Origin: Candidatus Poribacteria bacterium
Lineage (GTDB): Bacteria; Poribacteria; WGA-4E; WGA-3G
DNA: 64,000 nt
NCBI GenBank assembly: GCA_022827185.1
Contig: JAJDTM010000013.1
Coordinates: 62,001 to 126,000 of the forward strand
Direction: 5' to 3'
Shown here: in pieces, positions 1 to 7,620 of the stretch
How the letters are laid out: every line of letters begins with the position of its first letter
How positions within the stretch are numbered: position 1 is the first letter of the stretch
Notes under the pieces: model-generated
Told to the model about the DNA's origin: nothing
The model's input: only the letters and a program-made list of their open reading frames with translations
The model's database searches: none
Program-made: the position numbers and the translations under genes

Positions 1-345
1 TTGACAATCTACCATGAGTTCCATATAATATAACTCAAATTGCTACCTAAAGGGTTATAGGCAGCCTAAGTTATTAAGTACGCCCTATTTCGTGCAGTCG
101 AGTCTAAAGAATGCCCCATTTTGTGCAGTGCCTTCTTTGCATTTTGTAGAAAACTCCATCAGTATAGTATTACTCAGGTTGGCACAGAACTTGCTAAATC
201 TAAATAAACAACGTGAGTTCAATGCCAGTGTATAGATCGGTTTGCTTCCACCACAAAAGTTATGTATGGGTGGCGAGTTGGATTAATATAGTTTATCATG
301 ATTGAAAAATAGATGCAATAAAAAACTTAATCGGGGAGGGTTAAA
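1..345. other. Intergenic region at window edge with two short near-repeats
   Basis: No convincing gene is seen here. Two similar stretches of about 17 bases occur at about 82-98 and 113-129 (both read approximately GCCCxATTTyGTGCAGT). They may be degenerate copies of a repeat or a binding site. The 3' end holds the ribosome binding site GGGGAGGG (333-340) of the following gene. Confidence 0.4.
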
Positions 346-1287
346 ATGCAGACGAGAAACTACCTCGCGCTTTTTATTTTATGTGGGAGTCTTGTTTACC
401 TCAGTTGTACGCAAGATTCGGTGCAATTCGAGTGGCGACAGATTGAAAGCGGTACTGGAGAACATCTCTATGGGGTCCATTTTGTAGATACGGAACACGG
501 ATGGGCAGTCGGAACTGCTGGTACGATACTATCTACTGTCAATGGTGGCATGACTTGGACTGCGGAATCTGTGGCGAAAGAGACATTCACGGAAGTTAGT
601 TTCACGACCCCGAATAACGGTTGGCTTGCCAGCATCGGAAAGGTGCAGTATACTGGCAGCGGCGGCAAGACATGGCGCGTGCAACACCAAGCTCGCGGTG
701 TAGGTAAGAGACCTCCGGGCATTTTGGATCTATACTTTGTGAGTACAACCGAAGGTTGGGCAGTTGGGGGTTCAGGGACTATCCTCCACACGAAAGACGG
801 TGGCAGTCGTTGGGAAAGTCATCGAGACCTTTCAGATAAACATCTCTGGGGTGTCTATTTTGTCGATCCGCAACACGGATGGATTGTTGGTGAAGAGGGT
901 GAAGTGCTCCATACGCGAGATGGTGGCGGACGGTGGGTTCGCCAGAGAAGTAATGTCGAGCAACCTCTATTTGCTGTCCACTTTGCGAATCCGACGCATG
1001 GATGGATTGTCGGTACAAATGGATTGATCCTGCATACCGCTGACGGTGGAAAAGTGTGGCATCGACAGAAAACGCCTGTGAATCAGAGTTTACGAGATAT
1101 AGCGTTTCGTGATGAGAGACGTGGCTGGGCAGTTGGTGAAAAAGGGTTAATTCTTCATACAACAGATGGTGGTAACCTCTGGAGCCGCTATCCTACACCG
1201 GCACAACATAACTTGCAGGACATCCACCTTCACAAAAACGCGGGTTGGATCGTCGGTGCGAAAGGGACTATTCTGCGGAGTTATTAG
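346..1287 (+). CDS. YCF48/Asp-box repeat beta-propeller lipoprotein
   Basis: A 313-residue protein that begins with a lipoprotein signal (hydrophobic stretch, then the lipobox-like LVYLSC around residue 21), so it is probably anchored in the envelope. The rest is made of about six Asp-box type repeats of the form T-x-D-G-G-x-x-W (for example HTKDGGSRW, HTADGGKVW, HTTDGGNLW), each near a GWxVG strand. This pattern is typical of the YCF48/HCF136-like BNR superfamily of bacterial propellers. The start is fixed by GGGGAGGG five bases upstream. It stands alone on the plus strand and converges on the WD40 lipoprotein gene. A photosystem role is not implied; the family in heterotrophs is generally of unknown function. 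A related Asp-box propeller is fused to a sigma factor at the other end of the window. Confidence 0.85.
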   Translation: MQTRNYLALFILCGSLVYLSCTQDSVQFEWRQIESGTGEHLYGVHFVDTEHGWAVGTAGTILSTVNGGMTWTAESVAKETFTEVSFTTPNNGWLASIGKVQYTGSGGKTWRVQHQARGVGKRPPGILDLYFVSTTEGWAVGGSGTILHTKDGGSRWESHRDLSDKHLWGVYFVDPQHGWIVGEEGEVLHTRDGGGRWVRQRSNVEQPLFAVHFANPTHGWIVGTNGLILHTADGGKVWHRQKTPVNQSLRDIAFRDERRGWAVGEKGLILHTTDGGNLWSRYPTPAQHNLQDIHLHKNAGWIVGAKGTILRSY

Positions 1288-1329
1288 ACAGCACAGCACA
1301 ACGAGAAAATTGGCGAGATAGGTCTCTAT

Positions 1330-3273
1330 TTAGTCCGCTTCCATCCGCAAAACTTCGTCAATGTCCCAGAGAAAAATTCCGCCGGACTCACCACTGGCAA
1401 GCGTTCTACCATCTGAAGAGAACGCGACTACTGAAACAGAACTCTTATTTTCCGTTAAAGTAACCAATCCCTGACCTGTGGTTGGATTCCACAAACGGAG
1501 TCCATCTATTCCGCCAGTCGCAAGTAAAGTTCCATCCGGAGAAAAGGCTACAGAATAGATATCGCTGGTGTGGGCAGTCGTTGGGTTTTTCTCATGACCT
1601 GTCAGCGTCAACCGTTTCTCACCAGTAGGGACATGCCACAAACGGATTGTAGGATCCTTAAATCCACCGCCGCTTGCCAGAACCTGTCCATTTGGCGAAA
1701 ATGCGAGGGTCTCAACACCGTATTTCTCTGGAAACGTGTTTAGCAAACTACCGGTCTCAACATTCCATAAATGAATTTTTGATAACCACCCGCCAGTTGC
1801 AAGCAGCTGTCCATCTGGCGAAAACACGACTGTCCTAAATTCCCTATCGTTTCCCTTGAAAATTTTCAGCAATTCACCTGTCTCTACATCCCACAGTTGA
1901 ACTGTTGCGTCTCTACCGACACTCGCAAGTGTTTGGCCCTCCGGAGAAAACGCGAACGCATTGATCCTTTCATGTTCTGAAATGGTTTTCAGGAGCCCAC
2001 CGGTTTCAGGATTCCACAAACGAAGGGTGTTATCAGGAAAACGCGCGCTGCTCGCAAGTATCCGACCATCGGGAGAAACAGCTACAGCAGTAACTGGGCC
2101 TGTGTGCCCGCTGATAATTCGCAACAGGTGTCCCGTGTGTCTATCCCACAAGCGAATTTTATCGTCTTGGCTTGCACTTGCAAGCCACTGTCTATCTGGA
2201 GAGAACGCGACATCACTACCCCAACTTATATGCTCCAGGAAGATTTTCTTTTCCTGACCGGTTTCGGCATTCCACAACCGCATCGTGTTGTCAGAACTTG
2301 CGCTAGCAAGGGTATCACCGCTTGGAGAAAATGCAAGTGCGCGAACCAGGTCCGTATGCCCTTTGAGCGTTTTCAGCAAATCTCCAGTGTGCGTATCCCA
2401 CATCCGCAGCGTCCTATCACCCTCACTACCACCCGCCACCACACGACCATTTGCAGAAAAGGCTAAGGCGTAGATTGAACCCGTGTGTCCTATAAGTTTA
2501 TGGAGGCGTTCTTCGGTGTGAACATCCCATACATAAAGGTCCTTATCGTCGTACCCAGTAACAGCGGCGAGTATCTGACTATCCGGAGAAAACACCATGG
2601 AAACAGGTTGACCAGACCCTAAGATATCTCGGTGTTCACCCGTTTCAGCATTCCATAAATTAATGTATCCGAAACGCCAATCCCCAACGCCAAGCGCGAG
2701 TATTTGTCCATCAGGAGAAAACGCCGCCGCCTCGCCTATCCCCTCTCTGAAGGTTTTGAGCAAATTACCAGTGTGCACATCCCATACTCGGAGGGTGTCT
2801 TCGTAACGTGCAAAACTCATGAGGTTGTGGCCGTCTGGAGAAAATGCTACGGAAGCCACCTGCACGGGTCCCCCTACGACTTCCGGATGGCTTTTCTCCA
2901 AACCAAAGGTTTTCAAGAGATTTCCAGAACGGGCATCCCACACAGATAACGTATAGTGTCCACTGCCACATGCAAGCCTGCGTGAGTCATCAGAAAAGGC
3001 GATCGCGGTGATACCGCCCTGATCTGCTGCAATTAAGTTATGTGGTGCATAAGTCTCTGTATCGTAGAGCCAAATTCCGACTGAAGTTGCTACTGCAAGC
3101 AGCTTACCATCAGGTGAGAACTTTAGATCCTCCACCCTGCCCATACCGATGCGTAAGTTAGCACCTTCAGGCAACCCCCACCGCGTATAATCCGTGTCTT
3201 GCGTACACCCACTGAACAGAAGGAAAATACACGTGAATAGATGAATAACCGTTAAGAAACGCAACTGTTTCAT
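1330..3273 (-). CDS. WD40-repeat lipoprotein, 14 repeats
   Basis: A 647-residue protein with a lipoprotein signal peptide (lipobox LFSGC near residue 22) followed directly by WD40 repeats. I count 14 blade-ending motifs (GIWLYD, TLSVWD, TLRVWD and so on to GIFLWD), enough for two seven-bladed propellers. The first blade (LPEGANLRIGMG... then SPDGKLLAVA, GIWLYD) closely resembles the first blade of the sigma-factor-fused propeller at 7621-10059, so one propeller family is used here on a lipid anchor and there on a sigma factor. WD40 propellers are protein-interaction scaffolds; the partner is unknown. The ribosome binding site is weak (AAAAGG). Confidence 0.88.
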   Translation of the reverse strand: MKQLRFLTVIHLFTCIFLLFSGCTQDTDYTRWGLPEGANLRIGMGRVEDLKFSPDGKLLAVATSVGIWLYDTETYAPHNLIAADQGGITAIAFSDDSRRLACGSGHYTLSVWDARSGNLLKTFGLEKSHPEVVGGPVQVASVAFSPDGHNLMSFARYEDTLRVWDVHTGNLLKTFREGIGEAAAFSPDGQILALGVGDWRFGYINLWNAETGEHRDILGSGQPVSMVFSPDSQILAAVTGYDDKDLYVWDVHTEERLHKLIGHTGSIYALAFSANGRVVAGGSEGDRTLRMWDTHTGDLLKTLKGHTDLVRALAFSPSGDTLASASSDNTMRLWNAETGQEKKIFLEHISWGSDVAFSPDRQWLASASQDDKIRLWDRHTGHLLRIISGHTGPVTAVAVSPDGRILASSARFPDNTLRLWNPETGGLLKTISEHERINAFAFSPEGQTLASVGRDATVQLWDVETGELLKIFKGNDREFRTVVFSPDGQLLATGGWLSKIHLWNVETGSLLNTFPEKYGVETLAFSPNGQVLASGGGFKDPTIRLWHVPTGEKRLTLTGHEKNPTTAHTSDIYSVAFSPDGTLLATGGIDGLRLWNPTTGQGLVTLTENKSSVSVVAFSSDGRTLASGESGGIFLWDIDEVLRMEAD

Positions 3274-3342
3274 TTTTGCCTTTTCAATCTTTGGAAGATT
3301 TAAGGACGAACGAGGTCTCTTGTACCGTAACTATCGCTGACA

Positions 3343-4392
3343 TTACTCGCGAGGAAGTGAAATTGTATTGGGAACAACAATTTCACCCGCAATAATTTTT
3401 GCTTTCAACGATTCAACGGTTGCTATGATGTCGTCCGAGAGCAGAGCCTGATTGTGTTCGTCAACGGCATAACTAACCCCGCCATCTTCGAGTCCAAAGT
3501 ATCGGACACCTGCCATAAAACTGCCCTCAACGGCTTCTCGGATGATGCGCTGTACAGAGGTTGGAATCTCTTTTGTCATACTTGTCAAGACAATTCCAGG
3601 GGCCAGATAGTTACCGTTGGCATCAACCCAAATGATGAACTTTTGTTGTTCTTGTGCTGCTTCAAGCACCCCTTGACCGGATCCGCCGGCAGCGGTGTAA
3701 ATTACATCGATCCCGTTTGTATATTGTGCTAAAGCCAGTTCTTTTGCTTTTTCAGGTTGACCGAAACCCGTTGCGTCCTTGCTAATATATTCTACAGTGA
3801 CTTCCGCATCTGGATTGACTGCGTAAATTCCAGCAACATAGCCTGCTTCAAATTCGTGTAATAGCGGGACATCCGCACCTCCGATATAACCGATTTTGTT
3901 AGTTTTCGATTTTAAAGCTGCAATTGCCCCGACCAGAAACGATCCTTCGTTGGATTTATAGTTCACAGAAGCCACATTTGGAATATCAAGGACAACATCA
4001 AAGATTGCAAAATTGACATCAGGAAATTCCGGTGCGACGCGAGCAACCACGTCTCCCATTTGGTAACCTGCTGTCAAAACAAGTTCTGAATTCTGTGCTG
4101 CATCTCTTAGGAGCATCTCCGTGGCTACAGGATCGTTTTCTATTCCGTTGACTTCGGTTAGTGTAATGCCAAGTTTTTCCTCAGCAGTCCGGACACCGAT
4201 ATGGAAGGCATCACAGTAAGCCGCAGAGCCAACGCAATCGCTTGGATATATCATGGTTACGCGAGGTGGCGTAATATCCGTTTCAGTTGACGGTTCAGAA
4301 AGGACTACCTTCTGAATTGTGCCACAACCAGAAATTAAAAAGAGTCCGAATGCTAAGAAAAGGTATTTGCTCAAAACACGTAAACTTTTCAT
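3343..4392 (-). CDS. BMP family ABC transporter substrate-binding lipoprotein
   Basis: A 349-residue lipoprotein (lipobox LISGC) with the fold signature of the BMP/Med/PnrA family: DAFHIGVRTAEEKLG, then VLTAGYQMGDVV, VNYKSNEGSFLVGAIAAL, KIGYIGGADVPLLHEFEAGY, VIYTAAGGSGQGVLEAA and WVDANGNYLAPG. Members bind purine nucleosides or related small ligands in the periplasm and deliver them to an ABC importer. No permease or ATPase lies beside it, so it is an orphan component here. A strong ribosome binding site, GGAGGAAAC, precedes the ATG. It is transcribed in the same direction as the WD40 lipoprotein gene downstream, with about 70 bases between them. Confidence 0.88.
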   Translation of the reverse strand: MKSLRVLSKYLFLAFGLFLISGCGTIQKVVLSEPSTETDITPPRVTMIYPSDCVGSAAYCDAFHIGVRTAEEKLGITLTEVNGIENDPVATEMLLRDAAQNSELVLTAGYQMGDVVARVAPEFPDVNFAIFDVVLDIPNVASVNYKSNEGSFLVGAIAALKSKTNKIGYIGGADVPLLHEFEAGYVAGIYAVNPDAEVTVEYISKDATGFGQPEKAKELALAQYTNGIDVIYTAAGGSGQGVLEAAQEQQKFIIWVDANGNYLAPGIVLTSMTKEIPTSVQRIIREAVEGSFMAGVRYFGLEDGGVSYAVDEHNQALLSDDIIATVESLKAKIIAGEIVVPNTISLPRE

Positions 4393-4464
4393 GTTTCCTC
4401 CGTAAAATTTTTATCATAAATATGAAGTTTGAAAAATTTATCGGTAATTAAAAGCAGCCACAGA

Positions 4465-6084
4465 TTATACGCCTATCGCATATCCATCACGGCGTGGGTC
4501 AGCACCGCCCATGAAACTTCCTTCTTCAGGATCAAAGGCGATACCGTGCCCGCCCCCGACAGTCGCTGTCCAATCATCTAACACCTCTACCTCATGCCCG
4601 CGCGCTGTTAAGGCTGCACGTACCGCAGCCGGGATGCGTCCCTCCATACTGACATGTGTGCCGGGGTTTATCAACCGAACGCGTGGTGCCTCAATCGCTG
4701 CCTGAACGTTCATCCCGTGTTCAATCAGATTCAGAACCATCTGCAGTGTTGTCTGAAGGATACCGTGGCTTCCGGGTGTGCCAATTGCTGCGAATGGATT
4801 TCCATCTTTCCACACTTGGCACGGCGCCATGCACATCTCTATCCGTTTATGCGGTCCAACAGCGTTTGGACTCTCTGGCATTCTATCAAACCAGTTCATG
4901 AAGTTGTTGAGGAACATTCCTGTTGAACCGAGAATCACACCTGAGCCGAAGGGTTGCCCAAGACTCTGTGTCACAGCGACGATATTGCCCTCAGCATCCG
5001 CAGTGTCAAAATGGGTTGTGCATTCGGTTGTCCAGTCGTTAGCGACGATCTCACCCGGAAGTTTGTCCCTTGACCAGCGTTCACCGCCACTGACTGCAGC
5101 CTGTTCGCCGATGCGTTCGCGTTGGGCACGGGCATAGTCTTTAGATAACAAGCGTTCAATTGGTGGGTTCGGACGCGGGGCGTATTCGGCTCTATCTGCA
5201 CTCGCCAGTTTAATCGCTTCAATCAGTAGATGCAAGTATTCCGGCGTATTGTGTCCAAGTTCACCGAGCGGATCATTTTCTAAAATATTGAGGGTTTCCA
5301 GGTATTGAAAACCTGAACACGGTGGGGGTGGACAGTAGACTTCATAATCTTTGTAGGTAACAGAAATAGGTTCTTGCCACTCCACCTCAAAGTCAGCCAA
5401 ATCTTTTTCGGTAATCAGTCCATCGGTTTCTTCGGAAAAACGGACAATCTCTTTGGCAATGTCGCCGCGATAGAATGCCTCTGCGCCGCCTTCAGCAACT
5501 TGTCGAAATGTGTTTGCCAAATCCGCTTGCACCAATATTTCGCCGGGATGTGGGGTTCTCCCTCGCGAGGCGATCACCTCTGCAGCCCTTTCCGAAAAAT
5601 AGTGGTACGCGCCTGCGATGAATTCCGCATTCTTGACGGTGACGGCGTATCCGTTTTCTGCGGATTCAATCGCTGGGGCAAAGATGTCTGCGCGATCCAT
5701 GCTCCCGTAGCGATCTAAAAGTGCCAGCCATCCGCCACATCCACCCGGGACCATACCGGCACGGATGCCAATCTGCTGACTTTCGAGTGTCGGGTAGACA
5801 TCCAGCGTCGCTGCGTAAGGTGCAGTGCCCAGATAATCTATCACACGGTGCGCTTTTTCCTTTGCACTGTAAATCAGCATATACCCGTTGCCAGCGATCC
5901 CGGACATGTAAGGCTCAACAACGTTGAGTGTTGAGGCGACTGCGACCGCTGCATCAAATGCGTTACCGCCCGCAAGCAATATACGTGCACCCGCGAGGCT
6001 TGCGAGTGGATGTGCACTTGTCACCATTCCGCGTGTCCCTGTTACTGTGGATCGGTGCGTTGTACCATGAGATGGAAAAGCCAT
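4465..6084 (-). CDS. ggt: Gamma-glutamyltransferase family protein
   Basis: A 539-residue member of the gamma-glutamyltranspeptidase Ntn-hydrolase family. It shows GMVTSAHPLAS, GGNAFDAAVAVA, the GNG substrate-binding loop (SGIAGNGYMLIY), and TTHFDTADAEGN around residue 356. In the family the first Thr of the TTH motif becomes the N-terminal nucleophile of the small subunit after autocleavage. The late GGGHGIAFDPEEG segment is also typical. No signal peptide is evident, so it may be cytoplasmic, as in several environmental relatives that act on gamma-glutamyl amides or cephalosporin-like substrates. The start is supported by AAGGAG upstream. The next gene, 34 bases upstream on the same strand, is a glutaredoxin-like protein, which suggests a thiol-related pair. 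Confidence 0.9.
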   Translation of the reverse strand: MAFPSHGTTHRSTVTGTRGMVTSAHPLASLAGARILLAGGNAFDAAVAVASTLNVVEPYMSGIAGNGYMLIYSAKEKAHRVIDYLGTAPYAATLDVYPTLESQQIGIRAGMVPGGCGGWLALLDRYGSMDRADIFAPAIESAENGYAVTVKNAEFIAGAYHYFSERAAEVIASRGRTPHPGEILVQADLANTFRQVAEGGAEAFYRGDIAKEIVRFSEETDGLITEKDLADFEVEWQEPISVTYKDYEVYCPPPPCSGFQYLETLNILENDPLGELGHNTPEYLHLLIEAIKLASADRAEYAPRPNPPIERLLSKDYARAQRERIGEQAAVSGGERWSRDKLPGEIVANDWTTECTTHFDTADAEGNIVAVTQSLGQPFGSGVILGSTGMFLNNFMNWFDRMPESPNAVGPHKRIEMCMAPCQVWKDGNPFAAIGTPGSHGILQTTLQMVLNLIEHGMNVQAAIEAPRVRLINPGTHVSMEGRIPAAVRAALTARGHEVEVLDDWTATVGGGHGIAFDPEEGSFMGGADPRRDGYAIGV

Positions 6085-6118
6085 ATTAATCTCCTTAGAT
6101 TCTGAATCTGTGTCGGGA

Positions 6119-6415
6119 TTACAAATCCCTCCTACCGACGAAGTGCCTCCGAATCCGATGCCATCGGAGTTGCCACATCAACTTCCAATAGGTGGCACGA
6201 TGCACAAAAAGCCGTTGTCCATCTAACTCAAGCACAGGAATCAGATGTTTATATTTTGTGAATAACCCCATATTTTTCGTGATGTCAATTTCCTGTACTT
6301 CAATAAACGCTGTCTTTGTTTCGATATTTTGCAACACCGCTTTTGCCTCGTCACAGAGCGGGCAATCTGATTTCGTGTAGAACTGGAGTTGCATCGGTTC
6401 GGTTTTCAACAGCAT
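6119..6415 (-). CDS. Glutaredoxin family protein (DUF836-like)
   Basis: A 98-residue thioredoxin-fold protein beginning LQFYTKSDCPLCDEAKAVL, with a CPLC active-site motif at the end of the first strand. A later IPVLELDGQRLF segment supplies the cis-proline typical of glutaredoxins. Small proteins of this kind (DUF836) are presumed thiol-disulfide reductases of unknown partner. It lies immediately upstream of the gamma-glutamyltransferase gene on the same strand, so both may act in low-molecular-weight thiol metabolism. The C-terminal end is basic (RWHRIRRHFVGRR), which is unusual for a glutaredoxin. The start could be the ATG used here or the second Met a few codons on. Confidence 0.8.
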   Translation of the reverse strand: MLLKTEPMQLQFYTKSDCPLCDEAKAVLQNIETKTAFIEVQEIDITKNMGLFTKYKHLIPVLELDGQRLFVHRATYWKLMWQLRWHRIRRHFVGRRDL

Positions 6416-6614
6416 CGCCTAAAGCTAAAATGAGACGCATCAAAAAAAGTAATATCGGAAAATCCATACGTTAGAGTTTAGCACAAGTCGCCAAAAATCG
6501 CACGCATTTTTTGCATGAACCAATATGGATTATATGATAGAATCATGTCAGACCTTATCCAATGTTTTAGATAATCACAGATTTTAAAAATGGTACGATC
6601 TAAGGAGAAAAGAC

Positions 6615-7607
6615 GTGAAAATGAGACTTGCACAATACGGTATTTCCCACGACCACGCTTCGGGAAAAGCCCGCGTGATGAAGGAAAGCGATGAAATTGA
6701 TTTCGCCGGTGTCTTTGAACCACTACCGGAAGTCCGAGAGACCCTTGGTCAAAGTTCGGTCTATGAAGGCGTTCACTGGTTTGAATCTAAGGAAGAAATG
6801 CTCAATGATGAAACAATCGTTGGGATTGCAGCGCAGGGACGTGTATCGCAGAATCTTACCTTCGCGCGGGAGATTCTTGAGCACGGCAAGCATGTTTGGT
6901 TTGATAAACCGGCGGGTGATAATCTTGGGACGTTTCGTGAGGTTTTGGAGCTTGCCCGCGACAGAAACCTGCTGGTTCAACTCGGTTATATGTTCCGATA
7001 CAATGCTGGCTTTCAGTTTATCCTTGATTGGGCGAATTCCGGCAAACTGGGTGATATTTTTTCAGTGCGGGGGCGAATCTCATCAAGCATTTCAAGTGAA
7101 GCCCATTGGCAACGCTGGGATTCACTCGGTGAACACTCAGGCGGTATTATGTTTATCCTCGCCTGCCATCTCACCGATATTATCGTCGCGTTGCTGGGAC
7201 GACCGACACGGGTGACACCCTTTTCGAGGCACGACGGACACGACGTGCCGTGGTATCGGAACAATACGGCGGCTGTATTTGAATATCCGAGAGCCTTGGC
7301 GATTCTGGAGTCAACGGCGTTGGAAGTCGATTCGGGGAAAGCGAGGCGATTGGAAGTCTACGGGACCCGCGGTAGCGCGATTCTTGAACCGCTTGAACCG
7401 CCAGCGTTGCGGTTGTGTCTTGACGAAGAACGGGATGGGTATGCTAAAGGCTGGCAGACAGTACCTGTGGAGCCGAGACCGCGTTATGTCGAGAGCCTTC
7501 GCGCGTTTGTTGCCGATATTCGGGGTGAGAAATCTCCTGATCGTTCACTTGACCACGAGTTCGCCGTTCAGGAAACGGTGCTGCGAGCGGCGGGATTACA
7601 ACAATAA
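6615..7607 (+). CDS. Gfo/Idh/MocA family oxidoreductase
   Basis: A 330-residue protein with the Gfo/Idh/MocA layout: an N-terminal Rossmann domain (GVFEP at the end of strand two, then GKHVWFDKPAG, equivalent to the family EKP motif) and a C-terminal substrate domain (YMFRYNAGFQFI). The usual GxGxxG loop is replaced by YGISHDHASG, which is seen in a divergent branch of the family. Such enzymes oxidise or reduce sugars and cyclitols with NAD(P). I keep the GTG start at 6615 because AAGGAG lies seven bases upstream; an ATG two codons later is possible. It converges on the sigma-WD40 gene with only 13 bases between stop codons. Confidence 0.85.
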   Translation: MKMRLAQYGISHDHASGKARVMKESDEIDFAGVFEPLPEVRETLGQSSVYEGVHWFESKEEMLNDETIVGIAAQGRVSQNLTFAREILEHGKHVWFDKPAGDNLGTFREVLELARDRNLLVQLGYMFRYNAGFQFILDWANSGKLGDIFSVRGRISSSISSEAHWQRWDSLGEHSGGIMFILACHLTDIIVALLGRPTRVTPFSRHDGHDVPWYRNNTAAVFEYPRALAILESTALEVDSGKARRLEVYGTRGSAILEPLEPPALRLCLDEERDGYAKGWQTVPVEPRPRYVESLRAFVADIRGEKSPDRSLDHEFAVQETVLRAAGLQQ

Positions 7608-7620
7608 TCCAAGTTGCTAT

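Noticed and set aside
346..1287. A photosystem II assembly role for the YCF48-like protein.
   Set aside because: No photosynthesis genes are present and the Asp-box family is widespread in non-photosynthetic bacteria.
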